NCBI GenBank assembly: GCA_019359375.1
Contig: JAHHHL010000004.1
Location: forward strand, 124,001 to 188,000
Source of the DNA: Lyngbya sp. HA4199-MV5
GTDB lineage: Bacteria; Cyanobacteriota; Cyanobacteriia; Leptolyngbyales; Leptolyngbyaceae
Length of the DNA: 64,000 nucleotides
Reading direction: 5' to 3'
The notes under the pieces were generated by a model. It worked only from the letters and a program-made list of their open reading frames with translations. It ran no database searches and was not told where the DNA came from. Every line of letters starts with the position of its first letter. The first letter of the stretch is position 1. Shown in pieces: positions 23,195-32,551 of this stretch. The translations under genes and the position numbers were made by a program.

Positions 23195-23708
23195 GAGACT
23201 CGCCAACCTTTAATTTACAACGTCAACGATAAATGTAACAATAATCCATAATCATGTTCTCTTCCTATGGAATGAAACGTTTTAAAGGGGCATAAGCAAG
23301 AGCACATCAAAGTTCTCAGCATTGAATATCTAGCGAACATGCCTCAGCAACAGAACACTGTATTGCAAATCACCTTGGTGCTTCACATAGTGCTTTGTTT
23401 TATAAGCAAATTGGATGATGAGAAAGCATGTAACCCCCAGTACGATAATTTGGTGCAAAGATGATTGCGCAGTAAGCTCTACAATCCGTACTCATTTAGA
23501 CTGGCAAAATATGTCAGTCTTTTTTATACATACAAGTCGTCCTTTAAACGGTTGGTTACATTGCAATGGCTCCAGCTACCACCCGTAGCAAAATGGATAG
23601 AGGCAATCCAAAAAGATTACCAGTCAATTAGGCAAATTTACACAAGAAAAGGAGCAAACCTGAGTTCGCCCCTTTCACCCTTTAATTAGTTAGCAATCAA
23701 CTAGACAA
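23195..23708. other. Intergenic region without recognised features
   Basis: About 510 bp, AT-rich, carrying the promoter of the rhodanese-like gene and the 3' region of the hemerythrin-like gene. A 74-codon rightward ORF at 23465 has no signal or start context that supports it. No repeat seen. Confidence 0.35.
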
Positions 23709-24752
23709 TTAATTCAAGGAAGCCTTGAGCTGATCTTGCAACCCGCTTTTTGCTGCTTTGAATTGACTTGCTAGTTGCTCACTTTGATCACTGCTACAGT
23801 TATTGCGAATTGCGGTGAACATTGTGCTTTCCTCTTGACGGACGTGATCCATCACAATGTCTTTCAGTTGGTTGACTTTCGTTTTGAACTCGGAATGAGC
23901 CGGATCAATCCCTTTGATTTCATCTAAGAGAACCGCCATCTCAGCCTGCTCATCATATAGCTCCTGGGTGTCCTCATCCCCATAAAATGAACGGATGGCA
24001 GGGTAAACCACTTGCTCTTCTGCCTTTGCATGGACAATTAAGTCTTTGTAGAGTTGCCCAAAGTACTCTTGAATTTTTTGAGGATCAGTCGATTTGTTGA
24101 TTTCAACAAACAATGCATTTACTTTCTGATGATCTAGTCGAATCACGTCTTGAACATTCATGTCAGACTTATCGGAGGTTTGAGTAACCACGCTGCCAGC
24201 AACGCCCGTAACCGCCGCTACAGCGTCTTGCACTCGTGCCCATAAACCTTGATCGGCTTCTTTCCCGGTTAGTTCACGTACACCCAAGACTTCAAGCACT
24301 CCTTTCAATTGTTCTTGATGAGCACGGTTCTCAAAGTTAACAGTGTTGAGTGGAGCGATCGCGGCTTCAACATCTGCACCAACTTTTTGTGCTGCCTTGT
24401 GTACAATGATGCCACTCATGGCTTGTTGATGCTTGAGCAACTCATGCTGAAACACTTTTTCATACAAGGAAAGCTCTGAGCCTGCAACCAGCTCTTTTGC
24501 CTTCTTGACGAATTCCGTGACAGTCTTTTTGGGTTCTTCTTTGTTGCCATACTGGACAATCACTGTGTCCAAAACGCCCAGATTTTTCTGATCGTCTTCT
24601 AACATTTTCTGAAGTCGCTCACGAACCTCAGCGTCCGAAACCTCAGGAATTAACGTTTGCTCATTGCTGATCAGCAGCTCCTGTATGGCTTTGATGCTAG
24701 CAAGCTGCATTCCGATCGCGCTGCGTTTCGTGTCATTTAGTGTTGATACCAT
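23709..24752 (-). CDS. Two-domain hemerythrin-like protein
   Basis: 347 residues from the ATG at 24752, preceded by GAGAGGAACAC. The N-terminal ~150 residues are helical and Gln/Glu-rich, ferritin-like in character (SIKAIQELLISNEQTLIPEVSDAEVRE). The C-terminal region (about 205-340) is a hemerythrin HHE domain: LDHQKVNALF, then HAKAEEQVVYPAI, then MDHVRQEESTMF supply the His and Glu ligands of a di-iron site. Bacterial hemerythrins bind O2, NO or sense redox and iron. It neighbours other stress-type genes. Confidence 0.86.
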   Translation of the reverse strand: MVSTLNDTKRSAIGMQLASIKAIQELLISNEQTLIPEVSDAEVRERLQKMLEDDQKNLGVLDTVIVQYGNKEEPKKTVTEFVKKAKELVAGSELSLYEKVFQHELLKHQQAMSGIIVHKAAQKVGADVEAAIAPLNTVNFENRAHQEQLKGVLEVLGVRELTGKEADQGLWARVQDAVAAVTGVAGSVVTQTSDKSDMNVQDVIRLDHQKVNALFVEINKSTDPQKIQEYFGQLYKDLIVHAKAEEQVVYPAIRSFYGDEDTQELYDEQAEMAVLLDEIKGIDPAHSEFKTKVNQLKDIVMDHVRQEESTMFTAIRNNCSSDQSEQLASQFKAAKSGLQDQLKASLN

Positions 24753-25005
24753 GTGTTCCTCTCTGTTAAACAGGATTAACAAGCTTTGAATTTACAAGGC
24801 TTTGAATTTACAAGATGCTCAGGTAAAGCTCCTGAGCTGGATAGATCTCTGGCTCACAAAGCTTACAAGTCCCCCGAAGGTCAGCGTTAGGCATAACTGA
24901 CGATCCAAAGTAGTAGCAAATGTCGGCGCTATCACAAATTGCTTTCTCAGTAAAGTTGTGAGAGCGTGAATTAGCCACTTATCGCTGAGGCTTGTTGTCG
25001 AACGG

Positions 25006-25650
25006 TTATTGTTGAACAGTTGTTGTGGTATTTGTCCGTGGAGTCCGGGTACCAATGGATGCACCAATCAGTGAAGCTGCCAAGCCTAACAGGGAGCCGA
25101 TCGCAAAAGACCAACCGACCTTAGCAGCATTTCCAGCAATATCACGAGTCTGCTGAGCCGTCACGCCTGGAGTATTCGCTGGATTGGGAATACCCGCTCC
25201 GCCTGGTTGCACCTGGTTAAGCACTTCTCCAGCGTTTGATGCCGCAATACCAAACGCTCCCGAAACGCCACTAGAGATCAACCAAGCACTAATTGCTAAA
25301 GTTGTTGCCCAGAGAATGGCGCCATTGAGTAGCCCTGTGCTGCGATTCATTGGTCCACAGGCGCGGGTTGTCACCCAGCCACCCAAAAAAAGCGAAATGA
25401 GCAGGCTGATAATAGCCCAGATGCCTACAGCAGAACCGATACCACCAGCGTCTGTTCGAGGGGCACCTGAACCTGAAAGACTGGTTAAGCCGATCGCCGC
25501 ACCCAGCGCACTAAGCACGAGTTGACTACTTAGTGCAACAACCAGTCCGGCGATGATGGGACCCCATCGAACACGATCGTGGTAATCAGTTACAGGAAAA
25601 GCTGTGGAACGCTCCACGACATTATTAATCGGTCTATCTGCGTATGCCAT
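25006..25650 (-). CDS. Gly/Ala-rich integral membrane protein of unknown function
   Basis: 214 residues with four hydrophobic segments: WGPIIAGLVVALSSQLVLSA, IGSAVGIWAIISLLISLFLG, LLNGAILWATTLAISAWLI and WSFAIGSLLGLAASLIGASIG. A Pro/Asn-rich loop separates the last two and the C-terminus is Thr/Arg-rich. AAAGG lies eight bases before the ATG. Similar proteins occur in cyanobacteria next to stress genes, but I know of no assigned function. Confidence 0.75.
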   Translation of the reverse strand: MAYADRPINNVVERSTAFPVTDYHDRVRWGPIIAGLVVALSSQLVLSALGAAIGLTSLSGSGAPRTDAGGIGSAVGIWAIISLLISLFLGGWVTTRACGPMNRSTGLLNGAILWATTLAISAWLISSGVSGAFGIAASNAGEVLNQVQPGGAGIPNPANTPGVTAQQTRDIAGNAAKVGWSFAIGSLLGLAASLIGASIGTRTPRTNTTTTVQQ

Positions 25651-26263
25651 CGTTTGTACCTTTAAAGCGGTCCCGTTTTCCTTACGCCAACCGGGAGTAA
25701 TTTGATCGGGAAATATGTAAGAAGGTTAGGCAACGGTTTGCTAACTTATCCCTATCTACAGGCATAAACCCTTTAACACGTTTGTAATTTTTGCTTGTTA
25801 TGCTGCTGACATACCGTTAAACGACTTCGTCTCAAGCCTACTGTTACAAACTTGGGCAATCACTCCTGCACTTACTGAGAAGAGCAACGTCAAAGTGGTA
25901 GGTTTTCGGATACGTGGTGTACTTAATTGCTAGCAAAAGGGATTAAGCGTTGCCTTGCTTACCGTCTCTCCTTAGTCTCTAACCTAATACAACTTAAGAC
26001 AAGCTTAACCATCTACACCAAACAGCACTCTTGCTAGGATATGTGAGTGCAGCATCACGCATCTTTTTCGATCAGTTGTTGCTGGCAGCTTCCCATCTAC
26101 GCGCAAAGTTTTTCTTTTTCCCGCTGTTAGTTTCCTTTCTGCTGCTGCCAAGAAATAATTCAAAAAATCGGTTAGAAGAGTCTAATCTACTTTTAGAGAG
26201 AGGCAGACCGAAAAAGAGCTTTCTATAGTGAGAAGGCTTCAAGCAACAAAGCAAGGTAAAACA
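25651..26263. other. Divergent intergenic region
   Basis: About 610 bp between the leftward membrane protein and the rightward PRC/DUF2382 gene. Both promoters must lie here. Overlapping open frames at 26031-26228 (+) and 26072-26323 (-) look spurious. No repeat or RNA gene recognised. Confidence 0.35.
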
Positions 26264-27190
26264 ATGGCTCTCTATAAGATTAAAGACTTTGATCCAGACT
26301 ATTGCAAGCATTTCGACAATCAAGATTTTTTGAGTTTTGATCTTTACAACGGGAACGAAAAAGTTGGCTCGGTCGATAATCTTCTAGTTGATGAAAACGG
26401 CAGCTTTCGTTACTTCGTTATCAACACAGGCATTTGGGTTTTCGGTAAAAAAGTATTGCTTCCGATCGGTCGTGCCAGAATTTCTTATGCAGACCATCGG
26501 ATCTATGCGGATAACCTCAACCGCTCCCAAGTGGAAACGCTTCCTGAGTTTGACGAAAACTCTGTGGTTGATTACGACCATGAGGAAAGCGTTCGCAGCA
26601 CTTACCGTTCCGGTGCTACGGCTTCTCGTAGTGCAGCCCTTGATCAATCGGCGGCGATCGGCAACACACCGCTTGAGCGCTCAACCCAAGGTGCTGCATC
26701 TAGTCGCGATACCTACGATCGCAGTACCTACAATTACGACCGTGACCCAGACCTTTACGACTTTAACGAGCGTGATCACCAGAATCTCAAACTTTATCAA
26801 GAACGCTTGATTGCCAACAAAACGCGCCAAAAGTCAGGGGATGTTGCTGTTGGCAAGCGGGTAGAAACTGAGACAGCTCGTGTTTCAGTACCGATCGAAA
26901 AAGAGCGCGTTGTCATTGAGCGAACCGCAGGAAACGACGTTGGTACTCCAGTTGATGCAGCTAGTGCTGATTTTCGTGCGGGTGAAGTTGCCCGTATGGA
27001 AGTGTATGAAGAGGTTCCCGATATTCGCAAGGAAACCATTGTTCGCGAGAATGTGAGTGTGCGCAAAGAGATTGACCGCGATACGGTTGAGGCGCAAGAG
27101 GAACTTCGTCGTGAGGAGTTAGATGTTAACACTCAGGGGCATCCAGTAGTTGACCAAACGCCCGATCAACGGACAAACAAACGACGCTAG
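26264..27190 (+). CDS. PRC-barrel and DUF2382 stress protein (YsnF/AvaK-like)
   Basis: 308 residues from the ATG at 26264; an in-frame GTG at 26228 has less support. Residues 1-~85 form a PRC-barrel (NEKVGSVDNLLVDENGSFRYF, then VFGKKVLLPIGRARI). A low-complexity region rich in Ser, Tyr, Asp and Arg follows (about 95-170). A DUF2382 domain begins KLYQERLIANKTRQKSGDVA and carries EVPDIRKETIVRENVSVRKE. This architecture is known from Bacillus YsnF and the cyanobacterial akinete marker AvaK, which are linked to stress or dormancy. The neighbour downstream also has DUF2382. Confidence 0.9.
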   Translation: MALYKIKDFDPDYCKHFDNQDFLSFDLYNGNEKVGSVDNLLVDENGSFRYFVINTGIWVFGKKVLLPIGRARISYADHRIYADNLNRSQVETLPEFDENSVVDYDHEESVRSTYRSGATASRSAALDQSAAIGNTPLERSTQGAASSRDTYDRSTYNYDRDPDLYDFNERDHQNLKLYQERLIANKTRQKSGDVAVGKRVETETARVSVPIEKERVVIERTAGNDVGTPVDAASADFRAGEVARMEVYEEVPDIRKETIVRENVSVRKEIDRDTVEAQEELRREELDVNTQGHPVVDQTPDQRTNKRR

Positions 27191-27229
27191 ACTGACAGTT
27201 CTTTGAAACAATCAGTTTATAGAGTATGC

Positions 27230-27271
27230 AAGTGCAGGTAGAGATTGCTTAATTTCTTTGCCTGCACTTTC
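27230..27271 (+). terminator. Rho-independent terminator after the PRC/DUF2382 gene
   Basis: AAGTGCAGG (27230-27238) pairs with CCTGCACTT (27261-27269) and is followed by TTCT. Confidence 0.65.
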
Positions 27272-27444
27272 TCCAAAGACGCTTTTTCCCAACTTAGGAC
27301 TACGAAAATCCCAGAGGTTTATCCAAGCATCAAGCACCTCAACCAACGTCATGGCTTAAACCTCCGAAGTTTTAACCAAGAAACGTAAGTGCTGTTCAAC
27401 TTTTCTTAACTCAATTTATACGCTCATATAGCAGCTTTAGAAAT

Positions 27445-28161
27445 ATGCCACCCACAAATTCTAGTGATCATTCCAATCATTCTACGTCTTTAAACTCTGT
27501 ACCTTTAGAAATGTCTGCTCCACTAGAAGCCTCTGCTCCGTTAGATTTTGAGGATGAGGTGACGATCGCACCAATAACCAACACCCCAGTTGCAAGGTCA
27601 TTCTCGCACACTGCCCAACCTCAAGCTCAGAAGACGATAATTGAGCACGATCGCAGCAATCAATCAGTTCTACCACTAGAGCCGCTGCCTGTGGAAGATC
27701 AGCAAGAGAATCTATCTTCAAGGCAGATGAATTCTCGTACATCACCTCAAATAGTGGAAGAGAAAGTCATTCGGTTACTCGAAGAGCGTTTAGTTGTTGA
27801 TCGCAAACGACATAAGGTTGGGGAGGTGGTCGTCCGCAAAGAAATTGAAACGCAGATCATTGAAGTACCTGTACGCCGTGAGAAACTGATTGTTGAACAA
27901 ATCGGTTCAGAAACAAGGCAACTGGCGGTGATCGATCTAGGGCATCCTGATCTTCAGCCCAAACTTAAAAGTGATGCAACGGTACAATCAGCCTCGCAAT
28001 CGACGATCGTGGGTGAATTTGTGTCAATTAAAGCCGCCATTCAATTTTTGGAAACACTTGCGGCTACTCAACCTGCTGGAGATAATCAGACAGTGCAGGT
28101 AGAGGTCTCAGTGGAAAAGGTAGAACCAAATGAACTCGATCGGCAACGGTTCGATCGCTGA
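27445..28161 (+). CDS. DUF2382-domain protein
   Basis: 238 residues. The first ~105 residues are low-complexity, rich in Ser, Pro, Glu and Gln. A DUF2382 core then starts KVIRLLEERLVVDRKRHKVGE and continues through ETQIIEVPVRREKLIVEQI. The C-terminal part (VSIKAAIQFLETLAATQ) is helical and ends with a short strand-like segment. It lacks the PRC-barrel of its upstream neighbour, so the pair may have arisen by duplication and domain loss. Probably stress-related by family; no biochemical role known. Confidence 0.83.
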   Translation: MPPTNSSDHSNHSTSLNSVPLEMSAPLEASAPLDFEDEVTIAPITNTPVARSFSHTAQPQAQKTIIEHDRSNQSVLPLEPLPVEDQQENLSSRQMNSRTSPQIVEEKVIRLLEERLVVDRKRHKVGEVVVRKEIETQIIEVPVRREKLIVEQIGSETRQLAVIDLGHPDLQPKLKSDATVQSASQSTIVGEFVSIKAAIQFLETLAATQPAGDNQTVQVEVSVEKVEPNELDRQRFDR

Positions 28162-28317
28162 TCGACGATTCGTTCTGCCTTTATTTATATTCAAGCTTGT
28201 TTTATTTTACAAGACGAGTCCTGTGAGCAACGGATTGGGTAATAGACAAAGCGGATGAGTTTCTACTGTGGTAAAAAGTTATCGTGGTGAGAAGTCATCT
28301 ATTTCATCCGCTAACAT

Positions 28318-28875
28318 CTATTGCAAAGCATTGTTTGTAGGGTGCCAATCTTCCCGGTTCAAACGATACACAAAGCAATCATCATCGCCAAATTGCCGTC
28401 GATCGACCCGTTGAAAGCCGAGCCGTTCGTAGAAGCGATGAACACGCGTATTGCTGACTAATGGATCAACGAGTACAGCCGCTACAGTCGATTCAGCAAA
28501 ACAGCGGACGAGGGCAAGGTGCATCATACAAGTGCCATAGCCTTTGCCTAAATCAGTTGGTTCACCAATCCAAATATCAATTGCCCGAAGATTTGCGGCA
28601 ACATCTCCCCAATAATGGCTCTCTTCACGGGCTGGATCGATAATCTGCATAAAGCCAATCGGACGACCTTCAATCTCAGCAATGAGTTGCTCTCGCCAAT
28701 CAGGAGTGCGATCGAGTTCTACCTCCCAATGCCAATCATCGTTTGGATCTGAGGCAATTACGTGCGGCTGCTCATCCCACTGTCGCAGGAGGTTTAAATC
28801 AGCGATGGTAGCAGGACGCAAATACATTCCTTTAATATCGATCGAAGGCTTGCTCTTGCTGATGTAGGGAAACAT
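28318..28875 (-). CDS. GNAT-family N-acetyltransferase (AAC(6')-like)
   Basis: About 185 residues from the ATG at 28875; an ATG at 28827 (MYLRPATIADL) is an alternative. The GNAT core is visible: LRPATIADLNLLRQWDE, the acetyl-CoA region DLGKGYGTCMMHLAL, and DPLVSNTRVHRFYERLGFQ. The NDDWHWE/PIGFMQIID arrangement resembles aminoglycoside 6'-acetyltransferase relatives, though the natural substrate may be a different amine. The start overlaps the end of the rhodopsin gene, so the two are probably transcribed together. Confidence 0.85.
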   Translation of the reverse strand: MFPYISKSKPSIDIKGMYLRPATIADLNLLRQWDEQPHVIASDPNDDWHWEVELDRTPDWREQLIAEIEGRPIGFMQIIDPAREESHYWGDVAANLRAIDIWIGEPTDLGKGYGTCMMHLALVRCFAESTVAAVLVDPLVSNTRVHRFYERLGFQRVDRRQFGDDDCFVYRLNREDWHPTNNALQ

Positions 28876-29542
28876 CTTCAACAGATTCCAATTGCTGAAG
28901 CGAATTTAAAGCCAGGAAGCCAAACCCAACTTTAGCCGCAACATCAAGAATCGTATAACACGCCGTTTCCGCCACACTATTGATGACGTTGAACCCAGTA
29001 CTGGCTAAAAGCCACACCACCGGATAAGCCGACCAAATCACGAGATGAACCATCAGTAAGCGTCGAAACGTTTTCTTTGACCGAGGGTATTGCTGCTCTG
29101 CTTGCTGGCGGTAGTATTTCAATAACAGATACACCAACCCCACATAAGCACCACAACTCACCACGTACCAAACATAACTGATGGGTTTCTGGGAAATGGT
29201 GGCGACAAAGCCAGTCACGATCATGTAAACATCCGCACCGATCATGCTGGCTGCAACCCAAAGACTGGTTCGTCCAAGATAACTGAGTAGGATGAGCGTT
29301 AATGGAGTTGAAAAAGTCCAGGTCAAGTAGCGAGTTAAATAAGCTGGACGATCGCCAAGATAAACAAAGCCCTGTTTGAAGATCATCGCCAGATATAAAG
29401 AGGCGGCAATGGCACAAATGAAAAAGTTTAAGCTGTAAACAATTTGCCATCGCTTGCTTTTTGCACGATCGGCTCCAGAACCAAAAAAGATTGTCCCTAG
29501 TGTCATGCTGATGCATCCCAGCCACAGCCAAACCTGTATCAT
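28832..29542 (-). CDS. Microbial rhodopsin, halorhodopsin-like anion-pump type
   Basis: 236 residues with seven hydrophobic helices. Helix C reads RYLTWTFSTP. Relative to bacteriorhodopsin, R82 is kept (R71), D85 is Thr74, T89 is Ser78, P91 is P80 and D96 is Leu85. Helix G has LDVAAKVGFG, with the D212 equivalent at D200 and the retinal-binding lysine at K204. Helix F has WSAYP. Thr at the D85 site is typical of light-driven chloride pumps; cyanobacterial ones described so far (Mastigocladopsis type) are TSD, so the motif here (TSL) differs at the donor position. No retinal-forming oxygenase gene is in the window. It lies between an MFS gene upstream and a GNAT gene downstream, all leftward. 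Confidence 0.93.
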   Translation of the reverse strand: MIQVWLWLGCISMTLGTIFFGSGADRAKSKRWQIVYSLNFFICAIAASLYLAMIFKQGFVYLGDRPAYLTRYLTWTFSTPLTLILLSYLGRTSLWVAASMIGADVYMIVTGFVATISQKPISYVWYVVSCGAYVGLVYLLLKYYRQQAEQQYPRSKKTFRRLLMVHLVIWSAYPVVWLLASTGFNVINSVAETACYTILDVAAKVGFGFLALNSLQQLESVEDVSLHQQEQAFDRY

Positions 29543-29631
29543 TAACGTCCGCCTTGAACCTATTTTTTGTCAATGTAGAGGACGCGGTCAAGCAAGTTCG
29601 TCTATCCAATGAAGGAAGTATGCCATTGAAG

Positions 29632-30963
29632 CTATTCTGGCTTCAATGGCGGGTACTGCTCGGTGTTGATTGATCGCTTCCGATAATTGATGGCTAAGTT
29701 TTGGTAGGAGCGCGATCGCATTGCCATGAGCGTCACAATTAACCCGATCAATCCGGTTACGGTAAATAAAAGTGCAAGACCTCGATCGGCTCCAGTGCCG
29801 AACCAACTACCAATGAGCCTGGTGCCCGCGCCCGTCGTCATAAAGGGGATAAAAATGAATTGGGCGATTGGTCCAATCATGAAAGCGGTGAGGGGAGATG
29901 CCGCTTGCTCGATGCTTTGAGCAAACCCAAAAACGCGTCCCTGCCGTTCCAATGGAATCATGGTTTGCAAAATGGTTTGCTCCGATGCTTCAACCACTGG
30001 GATGAGACAAAGATAGATGAACATGCCGATCGCCAGCAACGCCACCGATTTTCGGAGAGTAAAGCCAGTAGCAATAATCCACATGACAATATTGGCTAAA
30101 AACATTGTCTGTAGCGGGCTTTTTCCTAACCCATTTTTGGCAACTGCCAGACCACCAACAATGAATCCTAAGCTTAAGATGCCCCACAATGTACCCCAGA
30201 CTTGAACTGACACCAGGGATAATCCATAGGCATCCATTAGAGACATAAAGACTCCGCCCAAAAAGTTATTGAAGCAATTGAAAAAAATGAGTCCAAAGAG
30301 TCCGGGAACGAGATGAATGGCATGAATGGTGCCACGAAGATCAATATGTTTCGTTTGATGTTCTGTATGAATTGTTCTTGGCTCAGGAATAGCGACTGTG
30401 GCGAGATGCATGATGACTGCAAGCGTTAATGCGATCGCAAACACCAACATCCAATAAACACCGAGAAACCCAATTGCCAGACCGCTAAAGATGGAAGCGA
30501 GCAGAAAGGAAACCCCATTCGCCGTCCCCACCAACCCGTTTGCTTGAGCGTGTTTAGCTTCAGGAATCAAGAGGGTGACGAGAGTTGGCAGGGCTATGGT
30601 ACGAATGTTGCCCGCGATCGCTCCTACCAATGTCAGGATGATAAAGATCCAGAGTATAGGGCTGGCAGGATCAGTGAAAACAGTCGTTGGAGTGGAACTA
30701 AAAACAGCGTAAGCAATGATGTATAAAACGAGCGAGCCAATGCTTGAAAGCATCATGGCTGTTTTCTTATGGTATCGATCGACCAACGAGCCGAGGAAAA
30801 AGCCAGAAATGGCAACGGTGACGAGATAGATACCTGCCATCACTGACGTTGCAAGCACAGACTGGGTTTGTAGATAAACCCAAAAGGTCACTGCAAACCA
30901 GACAAAGGTGTTGGTTAGAGCAGCCACCAGTGAGTTAGCTAAAACGGCGTAAAACAGTTTCAT
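29632..30963 (-). CDS. Major facilitator superfamily exporter
   Basis: 443 residues with about 12 hydrophobic segments. The FLGSLVDRYHKKTAMML loop between TM2 and TM3 is the MFS motif A. The overall pattern fits the MFS_3/EntS-like drug or siderophore efflux group. It lies 89 bp upstream of the rhodopsin gene in the same direction. Substrate unknown. No strong ribosome-binding site precedes the ATG at 30963. Confidence 0.87.
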   Translation of the reverse strand: MKLFYAVLANSLVAALTNTFVWFAVTFWVYLQTQSVLATSVMAGIYLVTVAISGFFLGSLVDRYHKKTAMMLSSIGSLVLYIIAYAVFSSTPTTVFTDPASPILWIFIILTLVGAIAGNIRTIALPTLVTLLIPEAKHAQANGLVGTANGVSFLLASIFSGLAIGFLGVYWMLVFAIALTLAVIMHLATVAIPEPRTIHTEHQTKHIDLRGTIHAIHLVPGLFGLIFFNCFNNFLGGVFMSLMDAYGLSLVSVQVWGTLWGILSLGFIVGGLAVAKNGLGKSPLQTMFLANIVMWIIATGFTLRKSVALLAIGMFIYLCLIPVVEASEQTILQTMIPLERQGRVFGFAQSIEQAASPLTAFMIGPIAQFIFIPFMTTGAGTRLIGSWFGTGADRGLALLFTVTGLIGLIVTLMAMRSRSYQNLAINYRKRSINTEQYPPLKPE

Positions 30964-31065
30964 TGTGGTGTATGTATTTTGTCTCTGCTGCTGTTGAACA
31001 ACGCTTCAACCCATATGTTGGCACCCTACGTGGGCAGTCGGCGATCGGTAGGAACGTTACATGTA

Positions 31066-31165
31066 ATACCAGTTCCAAAAGACTGCACTACAGATGACCG
31101 TCTGTAGGGGCATACGGTCGTATGCCCCTACGAGGATTTGTAAATGGAATTTAGAGAATTGGTAT
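31066..31165 (+). repeat. Dispersed repeat R3, 100-bp copy with terminal inverted repeats
   Basis: Ends ATACCAGTTCC and GAATTGGTAT are near inverted repeats. The centre is a 13-bp stem, GTAGGGGCATACG/CGTATGCCCCTAC (31104-31131). It shares order and sequence with 22195-22270. It lies between the MFS gene (diverging from it) and recF. Confidence 0.75.
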
Positions 31166-31273
31166 AACGTCCCTACAGAAATCATGAACAACATTTCTAG
31201 AACACCACCCCGTAGAGCACAACATGCACTAAGACCGACAAAAGGTTTGTCCGTACTACATCATACTACAAGA

Positions 31274-32509
31274 CTACGCTCCTGGCGTTAGTTGCCCCTG
31301 TTTAACGGAAAAAATCTGCGATGAATAGAGCCATTGCGCATCAAAAGACCCCAGATGTGTAGTGGTAATGAGTGTCTGATAGCGGTCTTGTATGGTTTCA
31401 AGTAACTGATTTTGACGGTTGAGATCAAGTTCTGCCAGCACATCATCCAGCAGCAGAAGGGGTGGTTCACCAATCACCTCTTCAATCAGTTTAAGTTCGG
31501 CTAATTTAAGCGCCAGCACCAGAGTCCGCTGCTGCCCTTGAGACCCATACTGACGTGCAGATGTTTGATTGATTGTAAAATCCACATCATCGCGATGAGG
31601 TCCTACGAGCGTTGTGTGCTGGTACTGCTCGGCGATCGCCCGTTCCTGAATTTTTGCCAAAAATGCCTGCTTCACCCACTCAGGCTCATCCTGTGCTAAC
31701 GCTACATTAGGCGCATAATGGACGGCTAACTCTTCCGTACTGCCGCTAATCGCATGATGCCAGCGCTGCGCCAGGGGAGCCAACCGCTGCAAAACTCTTG
31801 CCCGTCGCCGAATCACTCTCGTACCGGTTGCGGCAAGTTGAGCATCCCACAGCGCAAGTTCGTCGTGAGGAGATGGGGAACGGGATGTGGGGTATAGGGG
31901 AGAGGGCACAGATTCGAGTTCTGAGGTTTGATCAAAGCCTGTTTCTTGCTGTGCTGGCTTCTGACTCTTGACTTCTGACTCCTGACTTCTGACTTCTGAC
32001 TCCTGTTTCCTTTTCAACAACGCATTCCGCTGCCGCAGCACCTGGTTGTACTGCTGCAAAATGTGAGCATAGACAGGTTCTAGTTGGATCAGCAAGGAAT
32101 CAACCCAATTGCGCCGCTGATCTGGACCACCGCGTACCAGGTCGAGATCCAGGCTAGAGAACTGCACCATGTTCAGAATACCGAGGAAATCAAGTTGCCG
32201 TCGCACCGTTTCGCTGTTAATTGCAACAGTGCGACGGCTGTTGAGCCGCAGGGTAAACGAAAGATCAACCGAGCCGATCTCACGATCGATCTGTGCCGCC
32301 ACTTGAGCGCTGGTCTTACCCGTGTAAATTAAGTCGCGATCGCGGGTGGTACGGTGCGATCGTAGCGTTGACAGCAATTCAACAGCTTCTAGAAGATTAG
32401 ACTTCCCCTGAGCATTGTTGCCCAACAAAATGGTTTTAGGGGCATTAAACTCCACCGCCTGATCGAGATAGTTACGAAATTGTCGGAGGTGGAGCGTTTT
32501 AAGATACAT
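31274..32509 (-). CDS. recF: DNA replication and repair protein RecF
   Basis: 411 residues. The Walker A motif GNNAQGKS is at about 30-37 after LRQFRNY. The signature [15 protein letters not shown] and Walker [13 protein letters not shown] with the D-loop are near the C-terminus. RecF loads RecA at single-strand gaps with RecO and RecR. The central region (about residues 168-215) carries an insertion of Gln, Ser, Glu, Val, Lys and Pro-rich sequence encoded by heptamer repeats, which most RecF proteins lack (usual length ~360-390). The rest of the fold is complete, so the gene is probably functional. Confidence 0.95.
   Translation of the reverse strand: MYLKTLHLRQFRNYLDQAVEFNAPKTILLGNNAQGKSNLLEAVELLSTLRSHRTTRDRDLIYTGKTSAQVAAQIDREIGSVDLSFTLRLNSRRTVAINSETVRRQLDFLGILNMVQFSSLDLDLVRGGPDQRRNWVDSLLIQLEPVYAHILQQYNQVLRQRNALLKRKQESEVRSQESEVKSQKPAQQETGFDQTSELESVPSPLYPTSRSPSPHDELALWDAQLAATGTRVIRRRARVLQRLAPLAQRWHHAISGSTEELAVHYAPNVALAQDEPEWVKQAFLAKIQERAIAEQYQHTTLVGPHRDDVDFTINQTSARQYGSQGQQRTLVLALKLAELKLIEEVIGEPPLLLLDDVLAELDLNRQNQLLETIQDRYQTLITTTHLGSFDAQWLYSSQIFSVKQGQLTPGA
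31865..32010. repeat. STRR heptamer tract inside recF
   Basis: CTGACTT/CTGACTC-type heptamers at about 31955-32008, plus a GATGGGG/GTGGGGT-type stretch near 31870-31910. All are read in frame as the RecF insertion ([15 protein letters not shown]). Confidence 0.85.
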
Positions 32510-32551
32510 AAGCTGTCAGCTACTAGCCATCAGCCGCCAGAAGGCTAGAAC

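Noticed and set aside
23465-23689. 74-codon rightward frame
   Set aside because: No ribosome-binding site, unusual composition, and AT-rich surroundings; probably chance.
26031-26323. Overlapping small frames upstream of the PRC/DUF2382 gene
   Set aside because: They overlap on opposite strands, start poorly, and one runs into the real gene.
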